DNA from: CAVYHX01 sp963768415
GTDB lineage: Bacteria; Pseudomonadota; Gammaproteobacteria; UBA9214
Direction: 5' to 3'
Assembly (NCBI GenBank): GCA_963768415.1
Contig: CAVYHX010000013.1
Span: 1 to 64,000 of the forward strand
Length of the DNA: 64,000 nucleotides
Positions 1-8,359 of this stretch are shown here, piece after piece. Made by a program: the position numbers and the translations under genes. The notes below the pieces were generated by a model. The model made no database searches and was not told the DNA's origin. It worked only from the letters and a program-made list of their open reading frames with translations. Position 1 is the first letter of the stretch, and each line of letters begins with the position of its first letter.

Positions 1-132
1 GAAGCGCCGGGACACTGCGATTATACGAACGTCCATTGTTTCGATCCACCACGCGAACATTGGGGTGGTGCTGGTAATGCTCAGCCTTTGTTTTTGACAT
101 CTGAAGGCGACGACAACACGGATGCTAGGTAA
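1..132 (+). CDS. C-terminal fragment of an unidentified protein, cut by window start
   Basis: Frame 1 is open from the first base to a TAA at 130-132 and encodes 43 residues. The composition looks protein-like (a Cys-Phe-Asp-Pro-Pro stretch and a Trp-Gly-Gly stretch) rather than random. No family is recognised and the start lies outside the window. It could be a chance open frame, because it is short, and no neighbour helps to assign it. Confidence 0.35.
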   Translation, partial: EAPGHCDYTNVHCFDPPREHWGGAGNAQPLFLTSEGDDNTDAR

Positions 133-911
133 GACAACAACCTCATTAAGATATTTTTATTTAGTGGAAGAATCAAATTTATTATTCACACCTGTCTCTC
201 GCCCTCTATTCTATTTCTCTACTAACGACTATCCCTACGCTACTACTAGTAAAAAACAAGGTTCGGTCAGGGCATACATATTTGCCTCGGCGCACACCTG
301 GCACGGCTGGAACTGCAGATAGCCCTGGGCAGCCTGTTGCATCGTGTAAAAGCCATGCATCTGAAATCAGATCAACTGCAGTGGCGCAACAATGTCTCCT
401 TCAGGGGCCTGACCACACTACCGGTCACTTTCGAGCCTGCCTGACTGCAAATCAAAGGGTCGGGAGGTGTGCCATATGATAACTGGATCTTCCCATGATT
501 CAGTGGGTAACACATCAATTTAGACGAGATGCATTCCTTTCGATGGCAAGGTTGTTGGCCGAATGAATTCGGCCCTACAACGGTAATCTACCCGCCCGAT
601 CTGGTGAAGAGCCTGACAATTAACCTCGCGTACCGCAGACCATCCAGAATCCCCGGCGGCTGAAGAGGATTTATCCAGCCACATTACCAAAGCAGTTCGC
701 ACTGAAGTTTGGATGGTGGCTGCCGATATACGGGTGTGCAGCAAGAGCCTGTGCGGCTCTGTCTATCACAAAACACAGGAAGCTCTGATAGCTTCGTCAC
801 TTTGTTCCTCGCAATGACGACACATCGGTGCTTTCCTGAATATTATTGGCCGGCGCCGATCATGGCACCTGCCGTACTAATTACCCAAACCGGTAGCGGA
901 GGTCAGGTCTG
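133..911. other. Gene-poor leader region with repeat remnants
   Basis: No convincing gene is visible. The first part (about 133-270) is AT-rich. Around 498-612 lies one copy of a palindromic repeat that recurs at 14.5 and 19.0 kb. Around 790-825 is a copy of an ATTGCGAGG-type interspersed repeat in reverse orientation. Short open frames here lack ribosome binding sites and recognisable products. Confidence 0.5.
498..612. repeat. EcoRI-palindrome interspersed repeat, copy 1
   Basis: This block contains the palindromic core GGCCGAATGAATTCGGCC, preceded by a conserved stretch about TTTAGACGAGA and followed by a conserved tail about GGTAATCTACCC. The same head, core and tail occur at 14487-14829 and 18955-19276, so it is a dispersed family. 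The longer copies hold extra material between core and tail. Confidence 0.8.
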
Positions 912-1859
912 ATGAGTGATACAGCCGTAGCGGTGGAACGCAAGTTTCGCCTGGTAACCCGTAGTGATTTCGATGGCCTGGTATGCGCCGTGTTATTGCG
1001 CCACCTGAATCTTGTCGACGACATCAAGTTCGTGCATCCAAAGGATATGCAGGACGGGATCATCGACATCACTGATAATGACATCACCACCAACCTGCCC
1101 TACGTCTCCGGGGTACATACTGCCTTCGACCATCATCTGTCGGAAACCCTGCGCAACGGCAAGTTCGAGAATCATATCATCGATCCCGACGCACCTTCAG
1201 CCGCACGGGTCGTGTGGAAACACTATGGCGGGCATGACGCCTTCCCGAAGAAATGGGATGAAATGATGGTTGCGGTCGACAAGGCCGATGCCGCGCAATT
1301 CAACCAGGAAGAGGTATTGCATCCAGGCGGCTGGGAACTGCTCAACTTCCTGATGGACGCACGCACGGGACTGGGCCGCTTTCGCGAGTTTCGCATCTCC
1401 AACTATAACCTGATGATGGACCTGATCGAGTACTGCAAGGACCATAACATCGACGAGATACTGCAACTGCCGGACGTTGCCGAACGTGTCGAACTGTACT
1501 TCGAGCAGGAAGCCGGGTTCAGGGAGCAGATCAAACGTTGCGCTACTGTTCACGATAACCTGGTGGTTCTTGATCTGCGTGACGAAGAAATCATTCACGC
1601 CGGCAACCGCTTCATGATCTATGCGCTGTTTCCGCAGTGCAATATATCCATTCACGAACTCTGGGGCCTGAAGAACCAGAACACGGTGTTCGCGACCGGC
1701 AAGTCGATCTTCGACCGCAGTTCAAAAACCAACGTCGGTGAATTGATGCTCGAATACGGCGGCGGCGGCCACCAGGCGGCAGGCACTTGCCAGGTGTCGA
1801 ATGACAAGGCCGAGGCCACGTTGCAGGAGTTGATTCAACGCATTAATGCAGATGGCTAG
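912..1859 (+). CDS. DHH-family phosphoesterase
   Basis: A 315-residue DHH-superfamily protein, probably a phosphodiesterase or exopolyphosphatase-like enzyme. Visible motifs are the N-terminal SDFDG (residues 18-22, metal-binding Asp), the signature DHH at 73-75, and the C-terminal DHHA1 substrate-binding motif GGGGH at 283-287. The ATG is preceded by a good GGAGG about 8 bases upstream. It has no signal peptide, so it should act in the cytoplasm. Family members cleave oligonucleotides, cyclic dinucleotides or polyphosphate, and the substrate here cannot be read from sequence. The gene stands alone and converges with the minus-strand response-regulator operon. Confidence 0.85.
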   Translation: MSDTAVAVERKFRLVTRSDFDGLVCAVLLRHLNLVDDIKFVHPKDMQDGIIDITDNDITTNLPYVSGVHTAFDHHLSETLRNGKFENHIIDPDAPSAARVVWKHYGGHDAFPKKWDEMMVAVDKADAAQFNQEEVLHPGGWELLNFLMDARTGLGRFREFRISNYNLMMDLIEYCKDHNIDEILQLPDVAERVELYFEQEAGFREQIKRCATVHDNLVVLDLRDEEIIHAGNRFMIYALFPQCNISIHELWGLKNQNTVFATGKSIFDRSSKTNVGELMLEYGGGGHQAAGTCQVSNDKAEATLQELIQRINADG

Positions 1860-1964
1860 TAATCCGGGGAAGCATGGTTAACAGCCCGGGGCGGACCCTG
1901 TTGAGCGCTTGACTGCTGATATTCAAGCGCAAGACTGTCTGCGCCGCTCCCGAAAAAAACCGGG

Positions 1965-2000
1965 GGGAGCAAGTATTCTGCCCCCAGAATACTTGCTCCC
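1965..2000 (-). terminator. Perfect 16-bp hairpin, candidate terminator
   Basis: GGGAGCAAGTATTCTG at 1965-1980 is exactly complementary to 1985-2000 with a CCCC loop. On the minus strand the hairpin is followed within a few bases by a run of seven T (complement of the A run at 1953-1959). This suits termination of the minus-strand regulator operon, although it lies about 320 bases beyond the stop. It also sits downstream of the plus-strand DHH gene. Confidence 0.5.
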
Positions 2001-2173
2001 AAATGCCCCCGGATCCCCCCTCAGGAAAACCTGTTTAATCCCTGCGCCCGGAACAGGCCGATGCTGTTCGGATTCATCCTCAACCCGCGCAAAACGTCCA
2101 ACGTTCTGATTTAACTCCAGTGTCAATCACGGCGTGTCCCTGACAGGAACCATATCCTGTATAGCCGCCGCTG

Positions 2174-2197
2174 AAAATGGGGAAATGCCCCCATTTT
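2174..2197. terminator. Hairpin with A/T flanks, possible bidirectional terminator
   Basis: AAAATGGGG (2174-2182) pairs with CCCCATTTT (2189-2197) over a six-base loop. The A/T ends give a short U tract in either direction. It lies about 120 bases past the stop of the minus-strand response regulator. Confidence 0.45.
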
Positions 2198-2316
2198 ATC
2201 CATAGGGGATTCCCCCATGTCCAGCCATGCCTGCCCCGCATCGATTGACTGGCGGAATGCGTACCCTGCCGGGTTTCCGCAGGGTTGAAAAACGCAGCGA
2301 ACCGATTGTTCCGGGA

Positions 2317-3003
2317 TCAGCCGCTGCGGCCGCTCTCCACCCATTGCGTTGCATGCTGGGCAAGTTCGGCAGCGGACTTCAGCAGCAGCTTCTGCTTGAT
2401 GTGTTCGAGGTGGGATTCAATGGTCTTGATGCTCAATGTCAGGGTTGCCGCGATCTGACGCGTAGTCCGGCCCTGGCCGATGAGGCGAAATACCTGCAAC
2501 TCGCGGTTACTCAAGACGTCGAGGGGCGACTCGGTGCCGAGAGTCTGCCCACTGACAAACTTCGTGGCAAACCCTTCCTCGAGCTTGTCGCTCATGTACC
2601 ACCCGCCATCAAGCAGGCGGTGGATGGCGACCAACACCGTGGTATCAAGTTCCTGTTTGGTGACATAACCCCGGGCACCCGCCTTCAGGCTGCGCTCGGC
2701 ATATACCGATTCGTCGTGCATGGAAAGCACCAGTGCCGGTATCCCCGCGTGCTGCACTTTCAGGTCCCTGACCAGATCCAGGCCGTGACACCCGTCGAGC
2801 TCGAGATCGACCAGCACCAGGTCGGGCTGGTTTTCCCGAACGGCTTCGAGTGCGTCAGTACAGGTTGCGGCTTCCCCGCAGACGGCGAGGTCGGGTTCGG
2901 ACTCGATCAGGGCAGCCAGCCCGCGACGCAGCATGGGGTGATCGTCGACGATGAGAATCGTCTTCCTGGCCGGACCGCCATGTTCAGTTGTTTTTATGGC
3001 CAC
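2317..3003 (-). CDS. NarL/FixJ-type response regulator
   Basis: A DNA-binding response regulator of about 228 residues. The receiver domain has the acidic pair near residues 20-21 (VDDH), the phosphoacceptor Asp near 66 (LVLVDLE) and the conserved Lys in YVTKQE. A LuxR-type helix-turn-helix (LSNRELQVFRLIGQG...TIESHL) fills the C-terminus. I place the start at the GTG at 3003, overlapping the kinase stop by 20 bases. An ATG at 3036 would add eleven extra residues, and neither start has a clear ribosome site. The overlap with the upstream kinase implies co-translation and a cognate pair. Target genes are unknown. Confidence 0.88.
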   Translation of the reverse strand: MAIKTTEHGGPARKTILIVDDHPMLRRGLAALIESEPDLAVCGEAATCTDALEAVRENQPDLVLVDLELDGCHGLDLVRDLKVQHAGIPALVLSMHDESVYAERSLKAGARGYVTKQELDTTVLVAIHRLLDGGWYMSDKLEEGFATKFVSGQTLGTESPLDVLSNRELQVFRLIGQGRTTRQIAATLTLSIKTIESHLEHIKQKLLLKSAAELAQHATQWVESGRSG

Positions 3004-4111
3004 TGTCCGGTGGCACACACAGCACAGGCGGCGCATGCCGGGGAAATGTACAGGTTACCAGGGTACCCCCGCGGGCACGCCGGCGCACTTCCAGGGATCC
3101 ACCGATCAGACGCGCCCGGTAGGCCATCGTGTGCATCCCGATTCCGTCTGAAGTGCGCGCCTCCTCGGGCATGCCCACACCATCGTCCCGAATACAAAGG
3201 AGACCTTCCCCGCCCTGCACGCCGAGGCTGATGTCGATCCGTTGCGCACGTCCGCGCACCACGGCATTGTTCACGGCTTCCTGTGTGATGCGAAACAGGT
3301 GCGCTTCAATTTCGCGGGGCAGCTTGAACAGGGGGCGCTCGCACACGAGCGCGCAGGTGACATGAAACAGATTCTGGACATTGAGGGCCAGGGTTTCCAG
3401 CGCCCCGTCAAGCCCCACCTCATCCAGGCCCAGCGGGCCGAGACCGCGGGCCAGATTACGGGCCTCGCCGATGGCTTCGTTCAGGAGTTTGGTAATTTCA
3501 GCGGCTGCAGCAGACGCGGCGGCTTCCGAGTTCGCACCCAGCTTCTTGGAAAGCGTCGAACTCAGGGCCGCAATACCGGCCAGCGTTTGGCATAATCCAT
3601 CGTGCAGTTCCCGCCCCAGGCGTTCTTTTTCCCGGTCGGCGATCTTGAGGATCTCCTGTTCCAGGTGCTTCTGCCGGGTGACATCCCGCGCGATGGCGTA
3701 GATGCGCTGACATCCCCGCACCGGCCGGGAGTTCCAGCGCAGCCAGCGGTACGAGCCGTCCCGGTGACGATAGCGATTTTCGAACAGGATCGTCTCGGCA
3801 CCTTCGGCCAGCTTGGCGACCTCCGCCAGCGTGGCCGCGCGGTCATCGGCGTGGACAAAGTCGAGAAAGGGCCTGGCCTCCAGCTCCTCCAGGGTCCATC
3901 CCAGGCGGGTCGTCCACGCCGGGTTCAGGCATTTGAAATACCCGTCAAATCCGGCAATGCACAGCAGGTCGACTGACTGGGCGAAGAAACGGGTGAACTC
4001 ATCCCCGCTTTGCAGCGTCCGTGCGGATGCAGCCTCCATGACCTCCACCTCCCGGCGCAGGGAGGCCAGATCATCGATTAGCCTGGCTTTCGTGGTTCGT
4101 TCCTGTTCCAT
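2984..4111 (-). CDS. PAS-containing NarX/HisKA_3-type sensor histidine kinase
   Basis: A soluble 375-residue kinase: an N-terminal coiled coil (about 1-35), a PAS/PAC sensor (about 38-150), the HisKA_3 dimerisation box with the phospho-accepting His in ELHDG (residue 170), and a HATPase_c domain with N-box QEAVNNA (277-283) and DDGVGM (309-314). The His usual in the N-box 'KH' position is replaced. There is no membrane segment, so the PAS domain probably senses an internal signal. The ATG at 4111 is preferred over a TTG at 4117 because GGAG lies seven bases upstream. That GGAG is part of a transposon end fragment (4119-4170). Confidence 0.9.
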   Translation of the reverse strand: MEQERTTKARLIDDLASLRREVEVMEAASARTLQSGDEFTRFFAQSVDLLCIAGFDGYFKCLNPAWTTRLGWTLEELEARPFLDFVHADDRAATLAEVAKLAEGAETILFENRYRHRDGSYRWLRWNSRPVRGCQRIYAIARDVTRQKHLEQEILKIADREKERLGRELHDGLCQTLAGIAALSSTLSKKLGANSEAAASAAAAEITKLLNEAIGEARNLARGLGPLGLDEVGLDGALETLALNVQNLFHVTCALVCERPLFKLPREIEAHLFRITQEAVNNAVVRGRAQRIDISLGVQGGEGLLCIRDDGVGMPEEARTSDGIGMHTMAYRARLIGGSLEVRRRARGGTLVTCTFPRHAPPVLCVPPDSGHKNN

Positions 4112-4118
4112 CTGCAAA

Positions 4119-4170
4119 CTCCGGGGACAGTATACCTAATTAACCGCATCAGACCCTTTTCGGTCCGGCC
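4119..4170 (-). repeat. Solo left end of the RAYT transposon upstream of the kinase gene
   Basis: The plus strand reads CCGGGGACAGTATACCTAATTAA, followed by sequence that resembles the left end of the complete RAYT element at 25638. The rest of the element is absent. Read on the minus strand it supplies TATACT, a good -10 box, then CCCCGGAG just before the kinase ATG. It therefore forms the start region of that gene. Motifs are given in pieces here because the same end recurs at 21.94 and 14.94 kb. Confidence 0.65.
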
Positions 4171-4197
4171 ACGCAGCAGCGGTGATCGCGACAGGCA

Positions 4198-5484
4198 TCA
4201 TCCGCGCGCGCTGCCAATACGCGCCAGGATGTCCTGGCGTGCCTTGACCAGCATTGAATCGCGGTCGATGCTGTCGAGAATATTGCGTATCACCCGTTTG
4301 GGACCATCCTCACCCCACGAACAACCGGCCACCAGGTATTGTTCTGCCACGCGCCCGACAACGTAGGTCGAGTAGTACCCGACGGCACCCTGCGCACCAG
4401 CGGTCAATACCGTCGACAGGCCGGCACTGCCGGCCTTCAACAGTGACGACAGCAGGTGCACGAACCAGGTGGCACCCATCAACAGCAATAACTGTCCGCT
4501 GATCGTTTTGATCAGCCTGCCGGACTGGGTGCGCGTCATGGGCATGCCGTAGACGTTGGCAAGGTGTACCACCATGGATATATCCACGGCCACCGCTGCC
4601 GCCAGGTCCGCGATCGGCACCGGGTTGATGGCCACCGCGACGCCCTTGACCAGGCTGTAGCTGCGAATGACCTTTTCACCCAGTTGCCTGCGGGCGACAA
4701 GCACCCGCGCTCCCACCTTGTCGCTCAGGTCACCGGCAAACAGGCTGGCGTTCAGTGCAGCCAGGGTCTTGCCTTCCGCCTCGAGGATCTCCCAGATGCG
4801 GTCTTTGAGTGCCGTGACATCAGGGGGTGCGGGGCGTTCGCACTCGACTTCCCGGCCCTCGGGATCCATCTCGATATAGATGCGCGGTACCGGGTCGGCA
4901 GACACTTCGACCAGGTTCTCCGCCGGAATGATCTGTTCCAGGCGCGCCAGCAGACTGCTCCGCAGTTCCTCGCGCTGGGCTGCGGTATAGCGATCGCACT
5001 TGTTCAGCACCAGCAGCAGCGGCCGGTGTTCATGCGCCAGCCCCTGTAACGCGTGGTACTCACTGTCAGTCATGTCACCATCAATGACGAACAGCACCAG
5101 GTCCGAGCGCTGCGACACTTCGCGGGCCATGCGCTCACGCGCCTCACCGTCGATTTCATTGATACCCGGTGTGTCGATCAGGAACAGCGAGCCGCTTTCC
5201 TGTTCATCCCAGTGGGCTATTTCGCTTTGCTTTGTCTCGCCGTGCAGGGCGCTGGTGGAAAAGCGCCGTTCGCCAATCAGCGCATTGAGTACCGAGGACT
5301 TCCCGACACTGACGCGCCCCAGTACCGCAATATGGATGTGGCCATGTTCCAGCTTGTCCAGCATGGCCTGCACCTGGCTGAAATCATCCGCAAGCTCCGC
5401 GCGTGCCGCGGGCGGCAGCCGCTGGTCCTGCAACAGCACTTCCAGGCTGTCACGGGCCTGATCGAGATGGGTGTCAGTCGTCAT
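4198..5484 (-). CDS. Era-like GTPase with C-terminal DUF697 membrane domain
   Basis: A 428-residue P-loop GTPase. G1 is GRVSVGKS (56-63), G3 is DTPG (104-107) and G4 is NKCD (161-164). The C-terminal half has hydrophobic, glycine-rich segments typical of DUF697 (YcjF-like) proteins and probably associates with the inner membrane. It lies directly downstream of a second DUF697 GTPase on the same strand, separated by an inverted repeat, and upstream of a two-component system. Such pairs are known but their cellular role is unclear. Membrane remodelling or stress response is inference only. Confidence 0.82.
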   Translation of the reverse strand: MTTDTHLDQARDSLEVLLQDQRLPPAARAELADDFSQVQAMLDKLEHGHIHIAVLGRVSVGKSSVLNALIGERRFSTSALHGETKQSEIAHWDEQESGSLFLIDTPGINEIDGEARERMAREVSQRSDLVLFVIDGDMTDSEYHALQGLAHEHRPLLLVLNKCDRYTAAQREELRSSLLARLEQIIPAENLVEVSADPVPRIYIEMDPEGREVECERPAPPDVTALKDRIWEILEAEGKTLAALNASLFAGDLSDKVGARVLVARRQLGEKVIRSYSLVKGVAVAINPVPIADLAAAVAVDISMVVHLANVYGMPMTRTQSGRLIKTISGQLLLLMGATWFVHLLSSLLKAGSAGLSTVLTAGAQGAVGYYSTYVVGRVAEQYLVAGCSWGEDGPKRVIRNILDSIDRDSMLVKARQDILARIGSARG

Positions 5485-5512
5485 GGTGTCCTGATGGATA
5501 CATGGCAGTTAT

Positions 5513-5581
5513 CTGTAGGAGCGCCGTCCCCCGGCGCGATTGGCAGTCAACGCAATCGCGGCCAGGAGGCCGCTCCTACAG
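5513..5581. repeat. Single REP doublet of the GTGGGAGCG/CTCCTACAG family
   Basis: CTGTAGGAGCGCCGTCC and its facing partner GGAGGCCGCTCCTACAG form a large inverted repeat. Two smaller hairpins (CGCCG...CGGCG and CGGCC...GGCCG) lie inside it. It is the same unit as the tandem array at 47385-48370 and sits between the two GTPase genes. Confidence 0.8.
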
Positions 5582-5611
5582 AAGGATTTTTCCCATGCCG
5601 CAACCATTGTC

Positions 5612-7099
5612 TTAATCATTATCGCGCGGTTCCTTGCGCAGATCGAGCGCCAGCCGTAACAGCTTGCGGGCCTGTGATTCCACATCAGTGGCAAGATTGT
5701 CCCTGAACATCAGGCTCGCGGGGGCGGGCCGCAGCTCACCGCGGGTCTCCAGTGTCCGGGTAACGGCACGGCCAAGGGCATCGAAGATCAGGCCATAGGC
5801 GACGGCATGCATCAGGCCGCCGGCGAGCGTACCCACACCCGGGAACGCCTTGGCGGCATTACCGGCCACGGCCAGCAGCAGCGGCAATGCCGTGCGGATC
5901 TGTTTTTGCGTCAGGGTCAACAATTTTTGCAGTTCAAGCTCGCGCGCCGGTACTTCGTAGAGCTCGCACAGTGATTTGACCATGCGCGTACCGAGGTACC
6001 CCTGGATCAGAATATCGGTACCGGGACTGATCGCTGCCAGACCGCCGGCAACGGCACGCCGGGTATAGGTCTTCACCAGGTCGGCGGATTCCCTGGCCCG
6101 GTGCTCCGCCTTCGATTGTTCCAGCTTTCGCGCCGTCAACTCGAACACGGCGGTATCACGCAGATTCTCCAGCAGCGCCATGTTGCTGTCGAGTGCGGAC
6201 TGCACGGCGGCACGCAATTCATCGATCTGCGGCGGCAGAAGTTGTTCTTCTTCATGCTCTGTCCCGTCCGCTTCGACCTTGATGACCTTGCGGGTGGGTT
6301 GCGTGGCGATACCGGCGATCATCACCTGGGGTTCGGAAGCAAACCGGTCAGCCAGGTGCCGGCGGATCAATTGCTGATCGTCATGCGAATAACGATCCAG
6401 CTTGTTGAATGCCACGATCAGCGGCTTTTTAAGTTCCAGCAGGGGTTGCAGGGCCAGATATTCGGCACGTGTCAGGTCACCATCACAGACAAAGATCACT
6501 ACATGTGCGCGTTGTGCTTCGTCCATGACCATGCGGTCATACTCGCGCTCCATCTGATTGAGACCCGGTACATCGACGAGTATCACCTCGTCGCCGGATT
6601 CACGCTGCCAGTGATGGTGCTGGATGGTTGTCGTAGTCCCGCCGATCACATCGGTCTCGACGCTGGCACCCGGCAGCAGCGCATTGATCAGCGAACTCTT
6701 GCCGCTGCTGATCTCGCCAAACAGCGCGAGGTGAATGGTTTCCAGCTGACGTCGCCGCGCCAGTTCCTCCAGTTCACGCCGGGCCGATTCGACATCAACG
6801 CCTGCAGCTGTAGCAGCCGCCAGATGTGCCTGCAGTTCAGCTTCGGTCAAGGGACCTGCAGCCCTGCCTGTTCCGGACCGGGCCGGGCGGACAATCCGCC
6901 AGCTGAGCCAGAGCCCGAACCCCAGCAGCAGGCTGGCAAACACAGAAATCAATCCCACGACCCAGCCCGGGGCAGCCTGTAATTGCTGCCACAGTGACAG
7001 GCCGAACTGCACGGTACTCAGCATAAGCGCCAGCAACACCAGCATCCCGATGAAGACGACCGCGGCAATGAATAATCTGAAGGTGGTGCTGCGTGGCAT
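5612..7099 (-). CDS. Membrane-anchored GTPase with DUF697 domain
   Basis: A 495-residue protein with two N-terminal transmembrane helices (about 8-32 and 46-68), a short linker, then a GTPase domain: G1 GEISSGKS (128-135), G3 DVPG (176-179) and G4 NKLD (232-235). The C-terminal third is a glycine-rich hydrophobic DUF697 region (from about 345). The paralogue downstream lacks the N-terminal helices, so the two may form a heteromeric membrane GTPase. The start ATG at 7099 precedes the first hydrophobic helix. Function is not established for this subfamily. Confidence 0.82.
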   Translation of the reverse strand: MPRSTTFRLFIAAVVFIGMLVLLALMLSTVQFGLSLWQQLQAAPGWVVGLISVFASLLLGFGLWLSWRIVRPARSGTGRAAGPLTEAELQAHLAAATAAGVDVESARRELEELARRRQLETIHLALFGEISSGKSSLINALLPGASVETDVIGGTTTTIQHHHWQRESGDEVILVDVPGLNQMEREYDRMVMDEAQRAHVVIFVCDGDLTRAEYLALQPLLELKKPLIVAFNKLDRYSHDDQQLIRRHLADRFASEPQVMIAGIATQPTRKVIKVEADGTEHEEEQLLPPQIDELRAAVQSALDSNMALLENLRDTAVFELTARKLEQSKAEHRARESADLVKTYTRRAVAGGLAAISPGTDILIQGYLGTRMVKSLCELYEVPARELELQKLLTLTQKQIRTALPLLLAVAGNAAKAFPGVGTLAGGLMHAVAYGLIFDALGRAVTRTLETRGELRPAPASLMFRDNLATDVESQARKLLRLALDLRKEPRDND

Positions 7100-7289
7100 G
7101 GTGAGCAGGAATTCGTATTGTCAGGGCTTTAATATACATGAGTTCCTGGCGCATGAGTTTCCGCTCCCTCCGGCCAGGCCAGCGAAAGGGAATCATGGAC
7201 TTACGGGGAAAATATGAATCAGGCGCCGGTGTTCATGCAAATTCTCTTCGGCGATTGTGGCAAACTAGCCACAGTGACACACTCGGGAT

Positions 7290-7892
7290 ATGGCAATGAC
7301 TCCATTCAGTCTTCCGGCATTTATCAAATTCCTGGTCGGTATTTTTCTGCTGCAGGGTGCGACCGCACTATTGCTGATGACTGCACAGGATGCCGACCTG
7401 CACAAGAGCGGCTGGCTGGTCGGTGCGCTCGGCGTACTGATAGGCATTATCGCGGCACTGTGGTTTTCCACCATTGCCAGCCACGCAAGCCAGCATTCGT
7501 TTGTCCGGGCCAGCGAGAAATTCAACCGGCAGCGCGACCGCATTCGCCAGCAGGCCGAAAAGGAGAAAACCAGAGAGATCAGGGAAAGTCACCGTCAGGT
7601 CTTGCGTGCAACCCGGCGATCGCAAAACCGGTCGACACTGAAACTGGGAGCGGCGCTGACGGGAATTGCCGGCCTGGGCGTGTTGCTGCTGTTTACCCAG
7701 TTCATGACCCTGGGCCTGCTCGCCGTAGCTGCTACCGGCGGCGCCCTGCTGGGGTACGGTATCAGGGCCCGTCAGTATCCGGCGCTCGGCCGGACAGCTG
7801 CTGACACGGCCGGCAGTCTTCCCGAAAAGCCGGCGGGTCAGGGACATGTGCTCGCCGGTGAAAAGATTGCGCGCACAGACAAGTCCGTTTAA
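7290..7892 (+). CDS. Small membrane protein with a central basic coiled coil
   Basis: A 200-residue protein of no recognised family. Hydrophobic segments fall at about 8-28, 40-60, 117-135 and 137-150, with a highly charged Arg/Lys/Glu/Gln helix (about 70-112) between the pairs. The layout suggests two hairpin membrane anchors joined by a cytoplasmic coiled coil. It is divergent from the DUF697 GTPase gene at 7099 and could share its promoter region. ATG at 7290 or 7296 is possible, and no strong ribosome site distinguishes them. Confidence 0.65.
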   Translation: MAMTPFSLPAFIKFLVGIFLLQGATALLLMTAQDADLHKSGWLVGALGVLIGIIAALWFSTIASHASQHSFVRASEKFNRQRDRIRQQAEKEKTREIRESHRQVLRATRRSQNRSTLKLGAALTGIAGLGVLLLFTQFMTLGLLAVAATGGALLGYGIRARQYPALGRTAADTAGSLPEKPAGQGHVLAGEKIARTDKSV

Positions 7893-8123
7893 TCCGTTCC
7901 TGTTCCTGGCGGCTGCAGAGTGACTCCGCAGCAGTCTTGGCATAGCAATCCTCAGACCGGTGCATGCGCCAGTAAATCAGTTATTTATAACCGGGTATTA
8001 ATGAAGAATTGCAGTTCCGTGCGCGTTGTCCCTGGCGTCCACGTACGGCAGGCCCGGCACATTGCAACGCCCGCGCCCCTCAAAAAAGTGACACACTGAT
8101 GCCTTTTTGACCCCACGGGATCG

Positions 8124-8171
8124 CGCACCAAAATAAGGCACAGGCGTGGCCGTGGGCGTGATTTTAGTGCA
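8124..8171 (+). promoter_or_regulatory. Two NtrC-like enhancer sites upstream of pckA
   Basis: CGCACCAAAATAAGGCA (8124-8140) and GGCGTGATTTTAGTGCA (8155-8171) both resemble the NtrC dyad TGCACCA-N3-TGGTGCA, the first matching about 13 of 17 positions on its complementary strand. Their centres are 31 bp apart, close to three helical turns, and the second lies about 85 bp upstream of the candidate -12 element. Confidence 0.4.
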
Positions 8172-8233
8172 GTATGACGTGATAACCAAAACGTAACTAA
8201 CGGCCACAACGACAGTTTTTATAGGCCGTCACC

Positions 8234-8249
8234 TGGCATGGAAGTTGCC
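8234..8249 (+). promoter_or_regulatory. Candidate sigma-54 promoter of pckA
   Basis: TGGCATGGAAGTTGCC fits the -24/-12 consensus TGGCACG-N4-TTGCW. The invariant GG and GC pairs are present at the required spacing, with one mismatch in the -24 half. The pckA ATG follows about 110 bases later. Confidence 0.5.
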
Positions 8250-8359
8250 TATTATGCTGGTAAATCCCGAACATCCGCACGGCTTCGAGCCGCGCCCACG
8301 GTCATGCCGCCAAATGGCGGTCTTGTTGCGGACAGCGTCACTACCCACGGAGTGCAGAC

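Larger units (their letters stand above)
7893..8359. other. Regulatory intergenic region upstream of pckA
   Basis: There is no gene here. Two dyad elements at 8124-8140 and 8155-8171, and a sigma-54-like promoter at 8234-8249, lie in front of pckA and are listed separately. Confidence 0.6.

Noticed and set aside
2227..3231. Long plus-strand open frame across the response regulator and kinase
   Set aside because: It is a shadow of two well-supported minus-strand genes and has no recognisable domain.
6101..6982. Long plus-strand open frame within the second GTPase
   Set aside because: It is antisense to a GTPase with all its motifs and has low-complexity composition.
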